The notes: a model not told the origin generated them from the sequence alone. A stretch of 64,000 nucleotides of DNA from DCFW01 sp963790715 (GCA_963790715.1 CAWBPN010000016.1:1-64000), one strand, 5' to 3'. Shown: positions 17,628 to 26,962, numbered from the stretch's first letter. Program-made: numbers and translations.

Positions 17628-18380
17628 CTATTTTTGTTTATTGTTAATAATCAATTTTTCAAGAAATCTTATTTGATCTGCAAAGTAAATATTTTTTTGT
17701 GGATATTTCAAATTTAATTTCCTAATTATTTCAAGTGCTTTGTCATAACGATGCTGTTTTATATATATTTTAGCTAAAGTTTCTGTAAAATAGTTCTCAT
17801 CGTTATTTTCTTCTACCGATTCCTGAGCCTTTTCTTCTTTTGTAACATTGGCATTATCCGGTGCGGAATTAAGTTCTTTTTTGCGTTCTTGCTCATCTTG
17901 ATTTATAAATCCGTCAATAAGATCCTGACGCCGTAATTCATTTGCATTCTCTTCGCCATCCTCATCACCTTCTTCCGATTGTTGCTGCATAAGATATGAA
18001 GCATAATCAACTGCAATATTAGCCTGGACATGACTGTTTTTCTCTTTAGGCATTTCATTTAAATAGCCGTCAATCAAAGTCAATGTACGGTCTTTACTCT
18101 TTTTCTCAACCTTGTCATGGCTATGTTGTTGAGCTTTCACTTCATAATTCTTACCTTCAATCATATTAAAGATTGTTCTACGGTCTGTAATATATAATGT
18201 TGATCTTCTTAATTCGAAGCCGAACTTATCAGAATGAAGCATATATAAATTATGCAAATAAAGCAAACGGGCTGTTTGGAAATACGGATATTTCTTCACT
18301 ATCTGTTCCAAATCTTGAAGTGTGTCTTCATTTAACATTTCCGGATGTTGAATCCATTGTATCATATCATTAATATTCAT
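17628..18380 (-). CDS. TPR-like protein of the lptE-secG operon
   Basis: The 250-aa product is recognised by position and layout rather than by catalytic motifs. The N-terminal about 80 residues (LEQIVKKYPYFQTARLLYLH) are helical, a charged Glu/Lys-rich linker covers about 85-195, and a C-terminal TPR-like pair (ETLAKIYIKQHRYDKALEII) ends the protein. It has no signal peptide. It lies 5 bases before secG and 7 bases after lptE, an arrangement kept across Bacteroidales, but its function is not established. Confidence 0.75.
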   Translation of the reverse strand: MNINDMIQWIQHPEMLNEDTLQDLEQIVKKYPYFQTARLLYLHNLYMLHSDKFGFELRRSTLYITDRRTIFNMIEGKNYEVKAQQHSHDKVEKKSKDRTLTLIDGYLNEMPKEKNSHVQANIAVDYASYLMQQQSEEGDEDGEENANELRRQDLIDGFINQDEQERKKELNSAPDNANVTKEEKAQESVEENNDENYFTETLAKIYIKQHRYDKALEIIRKLNLKYPQKNIYFADQIRFLEKLIINNKQK

Positions 18381-18387
18381 AATAAAG

Positions 18388-18909
18388 TTACCAATTAGCT
18401 ACTGCTGCATTAAAAATTTGATCACAAATATCTTTTACCATAGTATCTATAAGTCCGTCTTGTACGGATGTGAGCGTTTGCGTAGCAGGATAAGTTTGAT
18501 TTGCAGAAAAAGTCTGGTCAAAATCAGCTGCATGATTTGCATTATTCGTAAAGCGAACGTGAACGTCAACTTGCAATTTTATCTCAGACGAATACCCGCT
18601 GGCTTTAATTGCTTCATTATATTGATGGTATCCGGTAATCTCTCCTTCAAGCTGCAAGTCTCCGTTGTTTCTCACTTGCCTCAAATGCGTTTGATTGGCA
18701 AAAACGTCCTTCAACTGCTGATTGAACTTGGTACCTAACGGAGCATACACATAATCCGACTTTATAGGAAAAGTAGCTATACTGATAGATTTGGTTTTGG
18801 TATAATCAATAGAAGCGCCGTTAAATGCATACGACACCTTACATGAACTCATTACTAAAACCACTCCTGATAACAGTAAAGTACTACTTATTAATCTTTT
18901 CCAAACCAT
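18388..18909 (-). CDS. lptE: LptE-family LPS-assembly lipoprotein
   Basis: The 173-aa outer-membrane lipoprotein plugs the LptD channel during LPS insertion. The N-terminus is a lipoprotein signal with the lipobox around VMSSC; the body follows the Bacteroidota LptE pattern (SIDYTKTKSISIATFPI, LKDVFANQTHLRQV, GDLQLEGEITGY). Its start lies inside the end of the upstream sigma-54 activator gene (26-base overlap). Confidence 0.85.
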   Translation of the reverse strand: MVWKRLISSTLLLSGVVLVMSSCKVSYAFNGASIDYTKTKSISIATFPIKSDYVYAPLGTKFNQQLKDVFANQTHLRQVRNNGDLQLEGEITGYHQYNEAIKASGYSSEIKLQVDVHVRFTNNANHAADFDQTFSANQTYPATQTLTSVQDGLIDTMVKDICDQIFNAAVANW

Positions 18910-20116
18910 ACTCTTTTATTTTACGATACAACGTGCGCTCCGATATATTCAAATCCTTTGCAGCATCTTTGCGTTTGCCGTGATTGCGTACCAATGCTTT
19001 TTCTATCATTTCGCGCTCAACTTCATCTAATGTCAATGCCTCCTCTATGTATTCCTCTGTATCTTGAATGTTTGTTTCATTATGTTTCTGAGGTATAGTA
19101 TTCGGAACATTAATTGTAGAAACTTGGTCTACATGCGGTACGGGGGCAACAGCAGTCACATTCTGAGACTCGGCCACTTTCTTGCCACTCATAATACCAT
19201 TTACCAGCCCCTTTAAATCGGTAATATCCTTACGCATATCAAAAAGCACCTTATATAAAATCTCGCGTTCATTGCCAAAATCTTGTTCTCCTTCGGATTT
19301 TGAAAATAATGCAGGTAACTTTGACGATACTGGAGGTAAATATTTTTTTAACGTAACAGACGTTATGTTTCGATCTGATTCCAAAGTAGATATTTGTTCC
19401 GCTATGTTTTTCAATTGTCGAATATTACCAGGCCACGTATATGATTCAAGCATGTTTTTTGCATCTTCTGATAACTGCACCGAAGGCATTTGATAACGCT
19501 CGGCACAATCGGTAGCGAATTTACGGAAAAGCAGAGCAATATCTCCGACACGATCGCGCAATGGCGGAAGAATTATAGGTATTGTGCATAACCTATAGTA
19601 CAAATCTTCGCGGAAACGGCCTTCAGCAATAGCCTCATCCAGCTTTACATTCGTAGCAGCTACAATTCGGACATTTGTTTTTTCCACTTTCGACGAGCCG
19701 ACTTTTATATATTCGCCCGATTCAAGTACACGTAACAGCCTTGCCTGAGTGGGCAATGGTAATTCGCCAACTTCGTCAAGGAAAATCGTACCACCGTCGG
19801 CTTCGGCAAAATAACCGTTGCGCTCACTGATAGCCCCGGTAAAAGATCCTTTTTCATGCCCGAATAATTCGGAATCTATTGTCCCTTCAGGAATGGCTCC
19901 GCAGTTGACAGCGATATACTTACCATGTTTGCGCTGACTATACAAATGTATGATTTTCGGAAAATTCTCCTTGCCGACGCCACTTTCACCGGTAATTAAT
20001 ACGGATAAGTCAGTATGTGCTACTTGTAACGCCACGTCAATGGCTCTATTTAGTCCTTCATTATTGCCGATAATTCCGAACCTGAGTTTTACTTGTTGAA
20101 CATCTGTATTGTCCAT
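18884..20116 (-). CDS. sigma-54-dependent transcriptional activator
   Basis: Bacterial enhancer-binding protein that uses ATP to open sigma-54 promoters. The AAA+ domain has Walker A GESGVGKE, the sigma-54-contact loop GSFTGA (consensus GAFTGA), and Walker B GGTIFLDEVGELP. A Fis-type helix-turn-helix ends the protein (RKDAAKDLNISERTLYRKI). Only about 30 residues precede the AAA+ domain, so it has no receiver, PAS or GAF sensor. I chose the ATG at 20116 (MDNTD) over one 51 bases upstream because homologous sequence begins there. It heads the operon with lptE, a TPR gene and secG. Confidence 0.9.
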   Translation of the reverse strand: MDNTDVQQVKLRFGIIGNNEGLNRAIDVALQVAHTDLSVLITGESGVGKENFPKIIHLYSQRKHGKYIAVNCGAIPEGTIDSELFGHEKGSFTGAISERNGYFAEADGGTIFLDEVGELPLPTQARLLRVLESGEYIKVGSSKVEKTNVRIVAATNVKLDEAIAEGRFREDLYYRLCTIPIILPPLRDRVGDIALLFRKFATDCAERYQMPSVQLSEDAKNMLESYTWPGNIRQLKNIAEQISTLESDRNITSVTLKKYLPPVSSKLPALFSKSEGEQDFGNEREILYKVLFDMRKDITDLKGLVNGIMSGKKVAESQNVTAVAPVPHVDQVSTINVPNTIPQKHNETNIQDTEEYIEEALTLDEVEREMIEKALVRNHGKRKDAAKDLNISERTLYRKIKEYGLEKINK

Positions 20117-20214
20117 ATTGATATATAAAATTTCTGCCAAAATTACAAATATCTTTGATGATAACAAGTAACTTTGGCAGAAAATTATATAAAAATATGT
20201 TCTTTCAAAAATAA

Positions 20215-21510
20215 CTAATCAATTTCTTGATCGGCTTCATAACCACCTAACTCACGAAGATGATTCTTCAATATTGCAAATTGCTCGAAGATGTCGTTAA
20301 CAGGAACTTCATCATGAACATAATCATGCATCGGACTCTTTAAATAGAAAGATAACCATCTTTGTGTGCCCGACCATCCTGCACGCTTAGCCAAATCCAT
20401 TAATAACGTAAGATCAAGTAGGAGAGGAGCGGCCAATATTGAATCACGACACAAGAAATCAACTTTGATTTGCATCGGATAACCTAACCATCCGAAAATA
20501 TCCAAATTATCCCAACCTTCCTTATTGTCATTGCGGGGAGGATAATAATTTATTCTTACTTTGTGGTAAATGTCGCCATAAAGTTCAGGATAATCTTCTT
20601 TATCCAAAATTGAACCGATAACTGAGAGTTTACTAACCTCTTTAGTTTTGAAGTTTTCAGGTTCATCAAGAACTTCACCATCGCGGTTGCCAAGAATATT
20701 TGTCGAAAACCATCCTCTCAATCCAAGCATTCTTGTACGTAATGCCGGTGCAAGCACTGTCTTCATCATCGTCTGACCGGTCTTGAAATCCTTACCTGCA
20801 ATAGGAACTTGTTGCTTTTCAGAGAACTCCCACATAGCCGGAATATCGACACAAGTATTAGGAGCACCCATAATAAACGGATCACCCTCGGCAATGGCAG
20901 CATACGCATAACACATACTTGGAGCGACGTGTTTTGTGTCATTATCTTTCATTGCTTTTTCAAAGACAGCAAGTGTACCGTGAGTTTTTTCATCGTATGG
21001 TACATAGATTTCAGTACTGGCAGCCCAGATAACTACAACACGATCGCATTTATTATCAGCTTTAAACTTGCGAATATCTGCACGTACCTGCTCCATCAAA
21101 TCCCAACGAGATGCACCTTTTTTTACATTAGGGCCGTCCAATCTTTTGCAATAATTGTGGTCGAATACGGCAGCCATCGGTTTAATAGCCTGCAATTCAT
21201 CTTTTACTTTCAAAAGGTCTCTATCCTTCAGAACTTCAGCATGCATTGCAGCATCAAAAGCAGAATCTTTGAAAATGTCCCATCCTCCGAAAACAATATC
21301 TTTCATATCAGTCAAAGGAACAATCTCATTAATTTTTTTATATTGCTTCTTATCACCTTTACCTACACGTATTTTTGCTAATTGCGTGAGAGAACCGACA
21401 GGAATGCCTTCGCCTTTACGCGCAATTAAAGTGCCTGCCATAAAGGTTGTTGTGACAGCACCCATACCTACACAAAGAATACCTAATTTACCATTTGCTG
21501 ATTTCACCAT
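20215..21510 (-). CDS. myo-inositol-1-phosphate synthase
   Basis: NAD-dependent isomerase that converts glucose-6-phosphate to 1L-myo-inositol-1-phosphate, the entry point to inositol lipids. The protein starts MVKSANGKLGILCVGMGAVTTT (Rossmann glycine-rich loop) and carries the family segments VVIWAASTEIYVPYDE, GKDFKTGQTMMKT, RGWFSTNILGNRDG and the lipid-binding-like MQIKVDFLCRDSILAAPLLLD. The start at 21510 is preferred to an upstream ATG in poor context. It is the last gene of a four-gene cassette with a phosphatase, a CDP-alcohol phosphatidyltransferase and a nucleotidyltransferase fusion, which points to phosphatidylinositol synthesis. Confidence 0.92.
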   Translation of the reverse strand: MVKSANGKLGILCVGMGAVTTTFMAGTLIARKGEGIPVGSLTQLAKIRVGKGDKKQYKKINEIVPLTDMKDIVFGGWDIFKDSAFDAAMHAEVLKDRDLLKVKDELQAIKPMAAVFDHNYCKRLDGPNVKKGASRWDLMEQVRADIRKFKADNKCDRVVVIWAASTEIYVPYDEKTHGTLAVFEKAMKDNDTKHVAPSMCYAYAAIAEGDPFIMGAPNTCVDIPAMWEFSEKQQVPIAGKDFKTGQTMMKTVLAPALRTRMLGLRGWFSTNILGNRDGEVLDEPENFKTKEVSKLSVIGSILDKEDYPELYGDIYHKVRINYYPPRNDNKEGWDNLDIFGWLGYPMQIKVDFLCRDSILAAPLLLDLTLLMDLAKRAGWSGTQRWLSFYLKSPMHDYVHDEVPVNDIFEQFAILKNHLRELGGYEADQEID

Positions 21511-21529
21511 AATAATATTAAAATTATAT

Positions 21530-22246
21530 TTATAATAAAAGTTCAATGTCTTTCAATGCCGAAACTTTATAATCAGTATCAACATCCGATTTTTGAGGTT
21601 CCCATCCAATACCTTCAAGCCAAATTGTCCTACAACCAAGCTTTTTTGCAGGGATAATGTCATTCGTAACCGAATCCCCGATTACTATAACTTCATTCGG
21701 CGTTGCGTGTAAAGCCTCAACTCCCAACTCAAATATTTTAGAATTTGGTTTCCTTACGCCAACTTTTGCCGATTCAATTATGTCATCAAAGTGGCAAAGT
21801 AAATGAAAATTTTCTAATACAGAATGAATATTACCGTAAAAGTTTGTTACAAGTATTAACGGATATAAACTATGTAGGCTTTTAAGTATATTTCCTGTCC
21901 TTTTTGTAGTATTCATTGCGCATTGGTTACATACGCCGGCTATCTTTTGTGGATATTTTTCAATCTCGTCCGTATCGGGTAAAAGATTATTACTTATCAA
22001 ATATTTTATTTGAACAATACTTTTTTTCAACAGTATATCGTAAAATATATCATTGTGCTTTACAATATCCGGTTGAGCCAAATAACGTTCACCAACTACA
22101 TACGCATCACGAAACTGTTGTTTTTCAACAGGAATGCCTATATCCTGATATGCTTTCCATATTACTTCTGACCAATGTACTCCATCGGTATCGAGTGTGC
22201 CTCCATAATCAAATATCAGACCTTTTATGTTTTCTATCTTTTTCAT
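21530..22246 (-). CDS. HAD-superfamily hydrolase, candidate PI-phosphate phosphatase
   Basis: The 238-aa HAD protein has motif I FDYGGTLDT (nucleophile Asp13), motif II VTN, a motif III Lys in VRKPNSKIF, and motif IV GDSVTNDI. The second motif I Asp of classical phosphatases (DxD) is Gly here (D-Y-G). Its stop overlaps the upstream phosphatidyltransferase's... the two genes share 4 bases (22243-22246), indicating coupled translation. In Bacteroides a HAD protein in the inositol-lipid cluster dephosphorylates phosphatidylinositol phosphate; the same role is inferred here from context. Confidence 0.8.
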   Translation of the reverse strand: MKKIENIKGLIFDYGGTLDTDGVHWSEVIWKAYQDIGIPVEKQQFRDAYVVGERYLAQPDIVKHNDIFYDILLKKSIVQIKYLISNNLLPDTDEIEKYPQKIAGVCNQCAMNTTKRTGNILKSLHSLYPLILVTNFYGNIHSVLENFHLLCHFDDIIESAKVGVRKPNSKIFELGVEALHATPNEVIVIGDSVTNDIIPAKKLGCRTIWLEGIGWEPQKSDVDTDYKVSALKDIELLL

Positions 22247-23175
22247 AGTTTACTCAATAAATATTTGCAAATGCTTTCATGCGCTATCTGCATATATTTA
22301 TATATAAAAGAAAGAATTACAATTTCAAAAACGAAATAAATCCACGGCATACCGATGAGTATCGAAATAAACAGCACAATACTGCGGGTATTGAAAGTTA
22401 ATATATTAGTCCATTTCATCAGCGGTTTGCTCATCTGCCTAAAGTCCCTGCGAATTTCTACAGGAATTTTATCAGGATACTTTTCACGCAACTTAACCAT
22501 AAATAATTGGAAATTAGGCGTTGCCTTTTCCTGTTCCTTTGTATAATTCATATAGAAAAACTGAAAAGTGGTTTTTAGCGGATGCTCTTTAAATTTTAAT
22601 TGAGCGTATATTTCTTTCTGTTTATTGTAATTATCGAGTTCGCTACCATCTTCCCCTTTTAGGAAAAACAAATGAATGTTTCTGTAATAATCGGCAAGTC
22701 GTGCCTGTTTTGTGTGATATGCCCCTGCCCATAATGCAATAGCCCAAATTATAAATCCCCATTTAATATTACAAAAAGGTATAATTGCCGGCATTAATCT
22801 TAAGCATATTGCTATGTAAATAGAAATAAACCATAAATCACCGCTTGCACCGTCTAATATTCGTCCTATCTCAGATTTTTGTCCTGTCAAACGTGCTAAT
22901 TGCCCATCGGCACTATCATAAGTGTTTGCCCATATTAACAGGAAAACGCCGATAATATTAATAACTATATCATTAAAATAAAAGCATACGCCGGCACCGA
23001 CTCCCAGGAAAATGCTCATAATTGTAATAACATTTGGTGTTGTGCCTATTTTTTTAAAAAATAAAGCCCATACATATCCAAGAGGACGGTAAAAATGTAT
23101 ATCAATAAATTCTTCTGTATCATTCGATTTCAACGAGGCTAGAAAACCTTTATTGAAACTACTAATATATTCCAT
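22243..23175 (-). CDS. CDP-alcohol phosphatidyltransferase, candidate PI-phosphate synthase
   Basis: The 310-aa membrane enzyme would join CDP-diacylglycerol to inositol phosphate. The CDP-alcohol signature is at about 87-113: DSADGQLAR, then GRILDGASGD. The first Asp pair, Gly, Ala-Arg and third Asp are canonical; the last Asp is one residue later than the usual D-x3-D spacing. Several membrane helices follow (for example FIIWAIALWAGAYH, SIVLFISILIGMPWIYFVFE). The gene sits between the nucleotidyltransferase fusion and the HAD gene and two genes from inositol-1-phosphate synthase, so inositol phosphate is the most likely acceptor. Confidence 0.82.
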   Translation of the reverse strand: MEYISSFNKGFLASLKSNDTEEFIDIHFYRPLGYVWALFFKKIGTTPNVITIMSIFLGVGAGVCFYFNDIVINIIGVFLLIWANTYDSADGQLARLTGQKSEIGRILDGASGDLWFISIYIAICLRLMPAIIPFCNIKWGFIIWAIALWAGAYHTKQARLADYYRNIHLFFLKGEDGSELDNYNKQKEIYAQLKFKEHPLKTTFQFFYMNYTKEQEKATPNFQLFMVKLREKYPDKIPVEIRRDFRQMSKPLMKWTNILTFNTRSIVLFISILIGMPWIYFVFEIVILSFIYKYMQIAHESICKYLLSKL

Positions 23176-23193
23176 AACTTTTAATCTTTTTAC

Positions 23194-24729
23194 TCATTCA
23201 TTTTCATTTAATATCAAATCCGCGATAGCAGGTGCTGCTTCATTCTGACAAATGCCAAAGCTCGGCCAATCATTTAAGTCAATGATATAGACTTTCCCTT
23301 CAGAGTTAACTATTGCATCACCTCCATACACATATAATTTCATTTCAATAGCGGCATTCTCACATTCATTTCGTAAATTTTCTTCATCAAATGGATTCTC
23401 TTTATGATAACCGTTGACTGCTTCCTGACCGAACTTACTGCTTGTTTCATCAGGATAATACCACTTGAAAAATCGGTGAGGACCTACGCCGTAAAACTTG
23501 AGTAAGTCTCCTTCAATATGTTCGCATACAGCAGCGTCCTTTATGCCTCTTTGTTTAAAACTATACAACAAAGGCCTGAGCTGTTCGTCGGAAGTTATAT
23601 AAGAAACATCTTCTTTTTGTTCTGCATGGCTGTCGTTGCGCTTGACCCAACAAGGATAATGTACTTTAGGTATATTACTATCAGATGTATTAATCAACAA
23701 GCACTGCGGGCATCCGATATTCTTATTATGCAAACTTTGGTGAAGCAGGTATCTGTTACAGTTTCGTTTAACGGCATCAGGAGAATTAATGATTCTTGTC
23801 TGAGCTTGTTTCTCCAATACATCCAAATACTCTATCGTCAACTTGTCACGTCCCATTGAAAAAATAGTAGAAGATACAATAGGTTGCTCCACAAAACGCT
23901 CTTCAGAATACGGTATTACATATCTGCCTGTTTTTTCAAGTTCATCCTTTACTTTTGAAAAAATATTGAAATCAGCCTGTTCTCTGTTCGGCGAGAATTT
24001 AATACTTCTTGAAATGCCGACAATAGGAAGCCCCATATTCAAAAAATCTTCAGCTTTATGAATATCCTCTGCATGGTCGACATCAACTATTTTATTAAAC
24101 AGGTAAGCCTTCACATTTAAGCCTTCGCTAATTAGTCCGCGTTGAAAATCACGCATACGTAACTTACCTTCACTGAAACATTTATCAAAAACTTTCAGGC
24201 ACTTAGGCGTCATACAATAAATGCCGCCTGATATGAAATCGGCGCTGTCTACATCTTCATCATAATAACCGATAATATTCATTTCGTCATCAGCCGAAAT
24301 ATATAAAGGCTTTTCATCATCGACAAAATTAGTAACAGCCATTAAAGCATCCGAACTGTCATTTGATGCGAAATTTGCGATGTATGCTGCAAATTCCACC
24401 TCATTATAAATAGCATCGACTGTGGTTAAGCAAAATTTATCATCTTGAAGGTAAGGTGCTAACTTTGAAAAGCTTTCCATTGAACCCTTGGTATCTTCTA
24501 TAATAAGTTTTATAGGAAAATCCTTAGATAGTTCTTCAAGCTTGTTCCTTAATATCTCTGAAGAATGATTTATAATAATATCTATTTCGGAAGCTTCACA
24601 AATACTGAAAATTTTAATAGCCCTTTCAATTAAAGAAACACCATTTATCTTCACTAATGGCTTAGGATCTGCAATGCCTTCTTTAGCCAAACGTGAACCT
24701 TCACCAGCCGCAATTATAGCAAATTTCAT
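23194..24729 (-). CDS. nucleotidyltransferase/ATP-grasp fusion protein
   Basis: Residues 1 to about 235 form a sugar-phosphate or inositol-phosphate nucleotidyltransferase (start FAIIAAGEGSRLAKEG, then DPKPLVKINGVSLIERAI, and a DAIYNEVEFA metal-site region). Residues about 245-511 look like an ATP-grasp kinase or ligase: INSPDAVKRNCNRYLLHQ, CWVKRNDSHA, and a C-terminal Mg-binding strand pair GGDAIVNSEGKVYIIDLNDW. The fusion is unusual and both active sites look plausible. Being in the inositol-lipid cassette (9 bases after pdxA, 18 before the phosphatidyltransferase), it may activate or further phosphorylate inositol phosphate; the exact reaction is unknown. Confidence 0.72.
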   Translation of the reverse strand: MKFAIIAAGEGSRLAKEGIADPKPLVKINGVSLIERAIKIFSICEASEIDIIINHSSEILRNKLEELSKDFPIKLIIEDTKGSMESFSKLAPYLQDDKFCLTTVDAIYNEVEFAAYIANFASNDSSDALMAVTNFVDDEKPLYISADDEMNIIGYYDEDVDSADFISGGIYCMTPKCLKVFDKCFSEGKLRMRDFQRGLISEGLNVKAYLFNKIVDVDHAEDIHKAEDFLNMGLPIVGISRSIKFSPNREQADFNIFSKVKDELEKTGRYVIPYSEERFVEQPIVSSTIFSMGRDKLTIEYLDVLEKQAQTRIINSPDAVKRNCNRYLLHQSLHNKNIGCPQCLLINTSDSNIPKVHYPCWVKRNDSHAEQKEDVSYITSDEQLRPLLYSFKQRGIKDAAVCEHIEGDLLKFYGVGPHRFFKWYYPDETSSKFGQEAVNGYHKENPFDEENLRNECENAAIEMKLYVYGGDAIVNSEGKVYIIDLNDWPSFGICQNEAAPAIADLILNENE

Positions 24730-24738
24730 AAAATTCTT

Positions 24739-25842
24739 TTAAATATCTTCGTTTTCTACTGCATCCAACTTTAATTTATCACTATCGTCTTTCTTATCAA
24801 AATATTGTTTTCGTAACGGACAACGCAATATTATAGCTTCATGCCGACGTGAACGATAAACGTCAATAGCAGTATAAACTGCATGCCTGAATGATTCCTC
24901 AGATGCCAATCCTTTTCCTGCAATATCAAATGCCGTGCCATGTGCCGGAGATGTACGAATTATCGGCAAGCCGGCTGTGTAATTTACACCTTCTTCCATT
25001 GCCAACGCTTTGAAAGGAGCCAAGCCTTGATCATGATACATAGCCAATATGCCGTCGTAATGAGTATAATTGTCGGAGCCGAAGAATCCGTCTGCCGGAT
25101 ATGGGCCGAAAGCCAATATACCTTCCTGCGAAAGTTCCTTCAACGTCGGTATGATAATGTCTTGTTCTTCACTGCCTAACGTGCCTTCATCACCTGCATG
25201 TGGATTTAAACCCAACACAGCGATACGAGGTTTTGTAATGCCGAAATCGGTCTTCAATGATTCATTGAAGATTTGCACTTTTTCTTTTATATTCTCTTTT
25301 GTTATTGCATCGGCAACTTCACGAATAGGCAAATGGGTAGTAACCAAAGCCACGCGTAAATCTCCGCTCATCAATATCATTAATGCCTTTTTACCGTTAC
25401 CTAACTTCTGTTCAAGATATTCAGTGTGACCAGGAAAGTGGAATTTATCACTTTGTATCGTATGCTTATTAATAGGAGCGGTTACCAATACATCAATTAA
25501 TCCGTTATGGTATTCCTCACATGCTTTTTCCAAAGCCTCATAAGCTGCTTTACCACCATCTTCCGTAGCCTGGCCGAATTCAACCTTTACATCATCGCCA
25601 TTGCAATTGATAACATTTATGCGGTTGTGCGATGCTTCACGAGCTGAATTAATCATTGTGAAATTAATATTGATATTCAGAGCTTTACGATGATATGATG
25701 CTATTTTAGTTGAGCCATATATAATAGGTGTACATAATTCAAGCATTTCAGGATCGGCAAAAGTCTTAAGAATAACTTCATAACCGACGCCATTAATATC
25801 ACCTTGAGTTATGCCTATTTTTATCTTGTTATTTTCTTCCAT
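24739..25842 (-). CDS. pdxA: 4-hydroxythreonine-4-phosphate dehydrogenase
   Basis: NAD-dependent enzyme of de novo pyridoxal phosphate synthesis (DXP-dependent route). The 367-aa product has family motifs KIGITQGDINGVGYEV at the start, TAPINKH, LGLNPHAGDEG, and YDGILAMYHDQGLAPFK with the metal-binding histidines, then SPAHGTAFDIAGKG. It lies between rlmN (48 bases upstream) and the inositol cassette (9 bases downstream), suggesting co-transcription. Confidence 0.95.
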   Translation of the reverse strand: MEENNKIKIGITQGDINGVGYEVILKTFADPEMLELCTPIIYGSTKIASYHRKALNININFTMINSAREASHNRINVINCNGDDVKVEFGQATEDGGKAAYEALEKACEEYHNGLIDVLVTAPINKHTIQSDKFHFPGHTEYLEQKLGNGKKALMILMSGDLRVALVTTHLPIREVADAITKENIKEKVQIFNESLKTDFGITKPRIAVLGLNPHAGDEGTLGSEEQDIIIPTLKELSQEGILAFGPYPADGFFGSDNYTHYDGILAMYHDQGLAPFKALAMEEGVNYTAGLPIIRTSPAHGTAFDIAGKGLASEESFRHAVYTAIDVYRSRRHEAIILRCPLRKQYFDKKDDSDKLKLDAVENEDI

Positions 25843-25890
25843 CTTTGCAATTTTTAAAATTTAGCCGCTAATATAAACATTATTTTCCTA

Positions 25891-26943
25891 TTATATGTGT
25901 TTTCTAGCGTTTTTCTCTATTTCGTTATACGTTGACAACATGCCGCAGGCAGCAAAAATATCCTCTCCGCGACTGGCACGTATGGTTGAATACAATCCGT
26001 GATGAGTCAGGTAGTCGCGCACTTTCATCATTTCATCATCGTTGACTCCACTTAAATCACTATCTGGTATGGCGTGGAAACGTATTAAATTTATTCTGCA
26101 ATCCAATCCTCTAAGAAGTTTCACCAATTCCTTCAAATACACCTGCGAATCATTTATATCCTTAAACACTATATATTCAAATGATAAACGGCGTTGTTTG
26201 CTCCAATCATAATTGCGTAATAAATCCACAACACTGGCAATAGGGTATGCTTTTTCGGCAGGCATCAATTGCAAACGTTGCTGTGACACTGGAGAATGAA
26301 GGCTTATTGCCAAACTGCATTCGCTGTTTTCAATAAAACTTTTCAGTCCGTTCTTTATTCCACATGTAGATAATGTAATTCTATGAGGACTCCAGGCACA
26401 TTCATCATTACCGGTAAATATCTCCAATGCATTCAGAACATTATGGAGATTATCCAGCGGTTCACCCATGCCCATCAATACGATATTGGTTATTTTGTCT
26501 CTTTCAGGCAACGAATACCATTGATTTATTATTTCGGCAGCCGTGAGATTTCCGGAGAAACCCTGCCTGCCGGTCATACAAAACTTACAATGCATCTTGC
26601 ATCCGATTTGTGAGGATATGCACAACGTAGCTCTATCTTTTTCAGGAATATACACGGTCTCAATATATTTATCTTCTATTGTAGAATAGAGGTATTTAAT
26701 CGTGCCGTCAACTGAACGTTGTGCATTAACTGGGGATTTTGCTCCAATAGTGTAATAAGAACTTATCTTTGTTCTGTTTTCAATAGATATATTAGTCATC
26801 TCATCAACCGACATGACTTTTTTATCATAAATCCATTTAGAAATTTGCTTTGCAACAAATTTAGGCATATTCAAGGCCGCCACAATAATCTGGAGTTCCC
26901 TAAAACTTTTACCCAATAATATTTCTTTATTCATCAACAACAT
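25891..26943 (-). CDS. rlmN: dual-specificity RNA methyltransferase RlmN
   Basis: Radical-SAM enzyme that methylates C2 of A2503 in 23S rRNA and A37 in some tRNAs. The 350-aa product contains the 4Fe-4S motif IGCKMHCKFCMTGRQGF (CxxxCxxC), the SAM-binding LMGMGEPLDN, and a C-terminal SRGEDIFAACGML with the catalytic Cys. The start is either the first ATG (26943) or the one three codons in (26934, MNKEI). It follows a tRNA-Gly and its terminator. Confidence 0.95.
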   Translation of the reverse strand: MLLMNKEILLGKSFRELQIIVAALNMPKFVAKQISKWIYDKKVMSVDEMTNISIENRTKISSYYTIGAKSPVNAQRSVDGTIKYLYSTIEDKYIETVYIPEKDRATLCISSQIGCKMHCKFCMTGRQGFSGNLTAAEIINQWYSLPERDKITNIVLMGMGEPLDNLHNVLNALEIFTGNDECAWSPHRITLSTCGIKNGLKSFIENSECSLAISLHSPVSQQRLQLMPAEKAYPIASVVDLLRNYDWSKQRRLSFEYIVFKDINDSQVYLKELVKLLRGLDCRINLIRFHAIPDSDLSGVNDDEMMKVRDYLTHHGLYSTIRASRGEDIFAACGMLSTYNEIEKNARKHI

Positions 26944-26962
26944 TATTTAATTTAAAACAAAA

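Noticed and set aside
20809..21381. 190-codon open frame antisense to inositol-1-phosphate synthase
   Set aside because: It is a shadow of a well-supported gene, with no plausible start context or domain.
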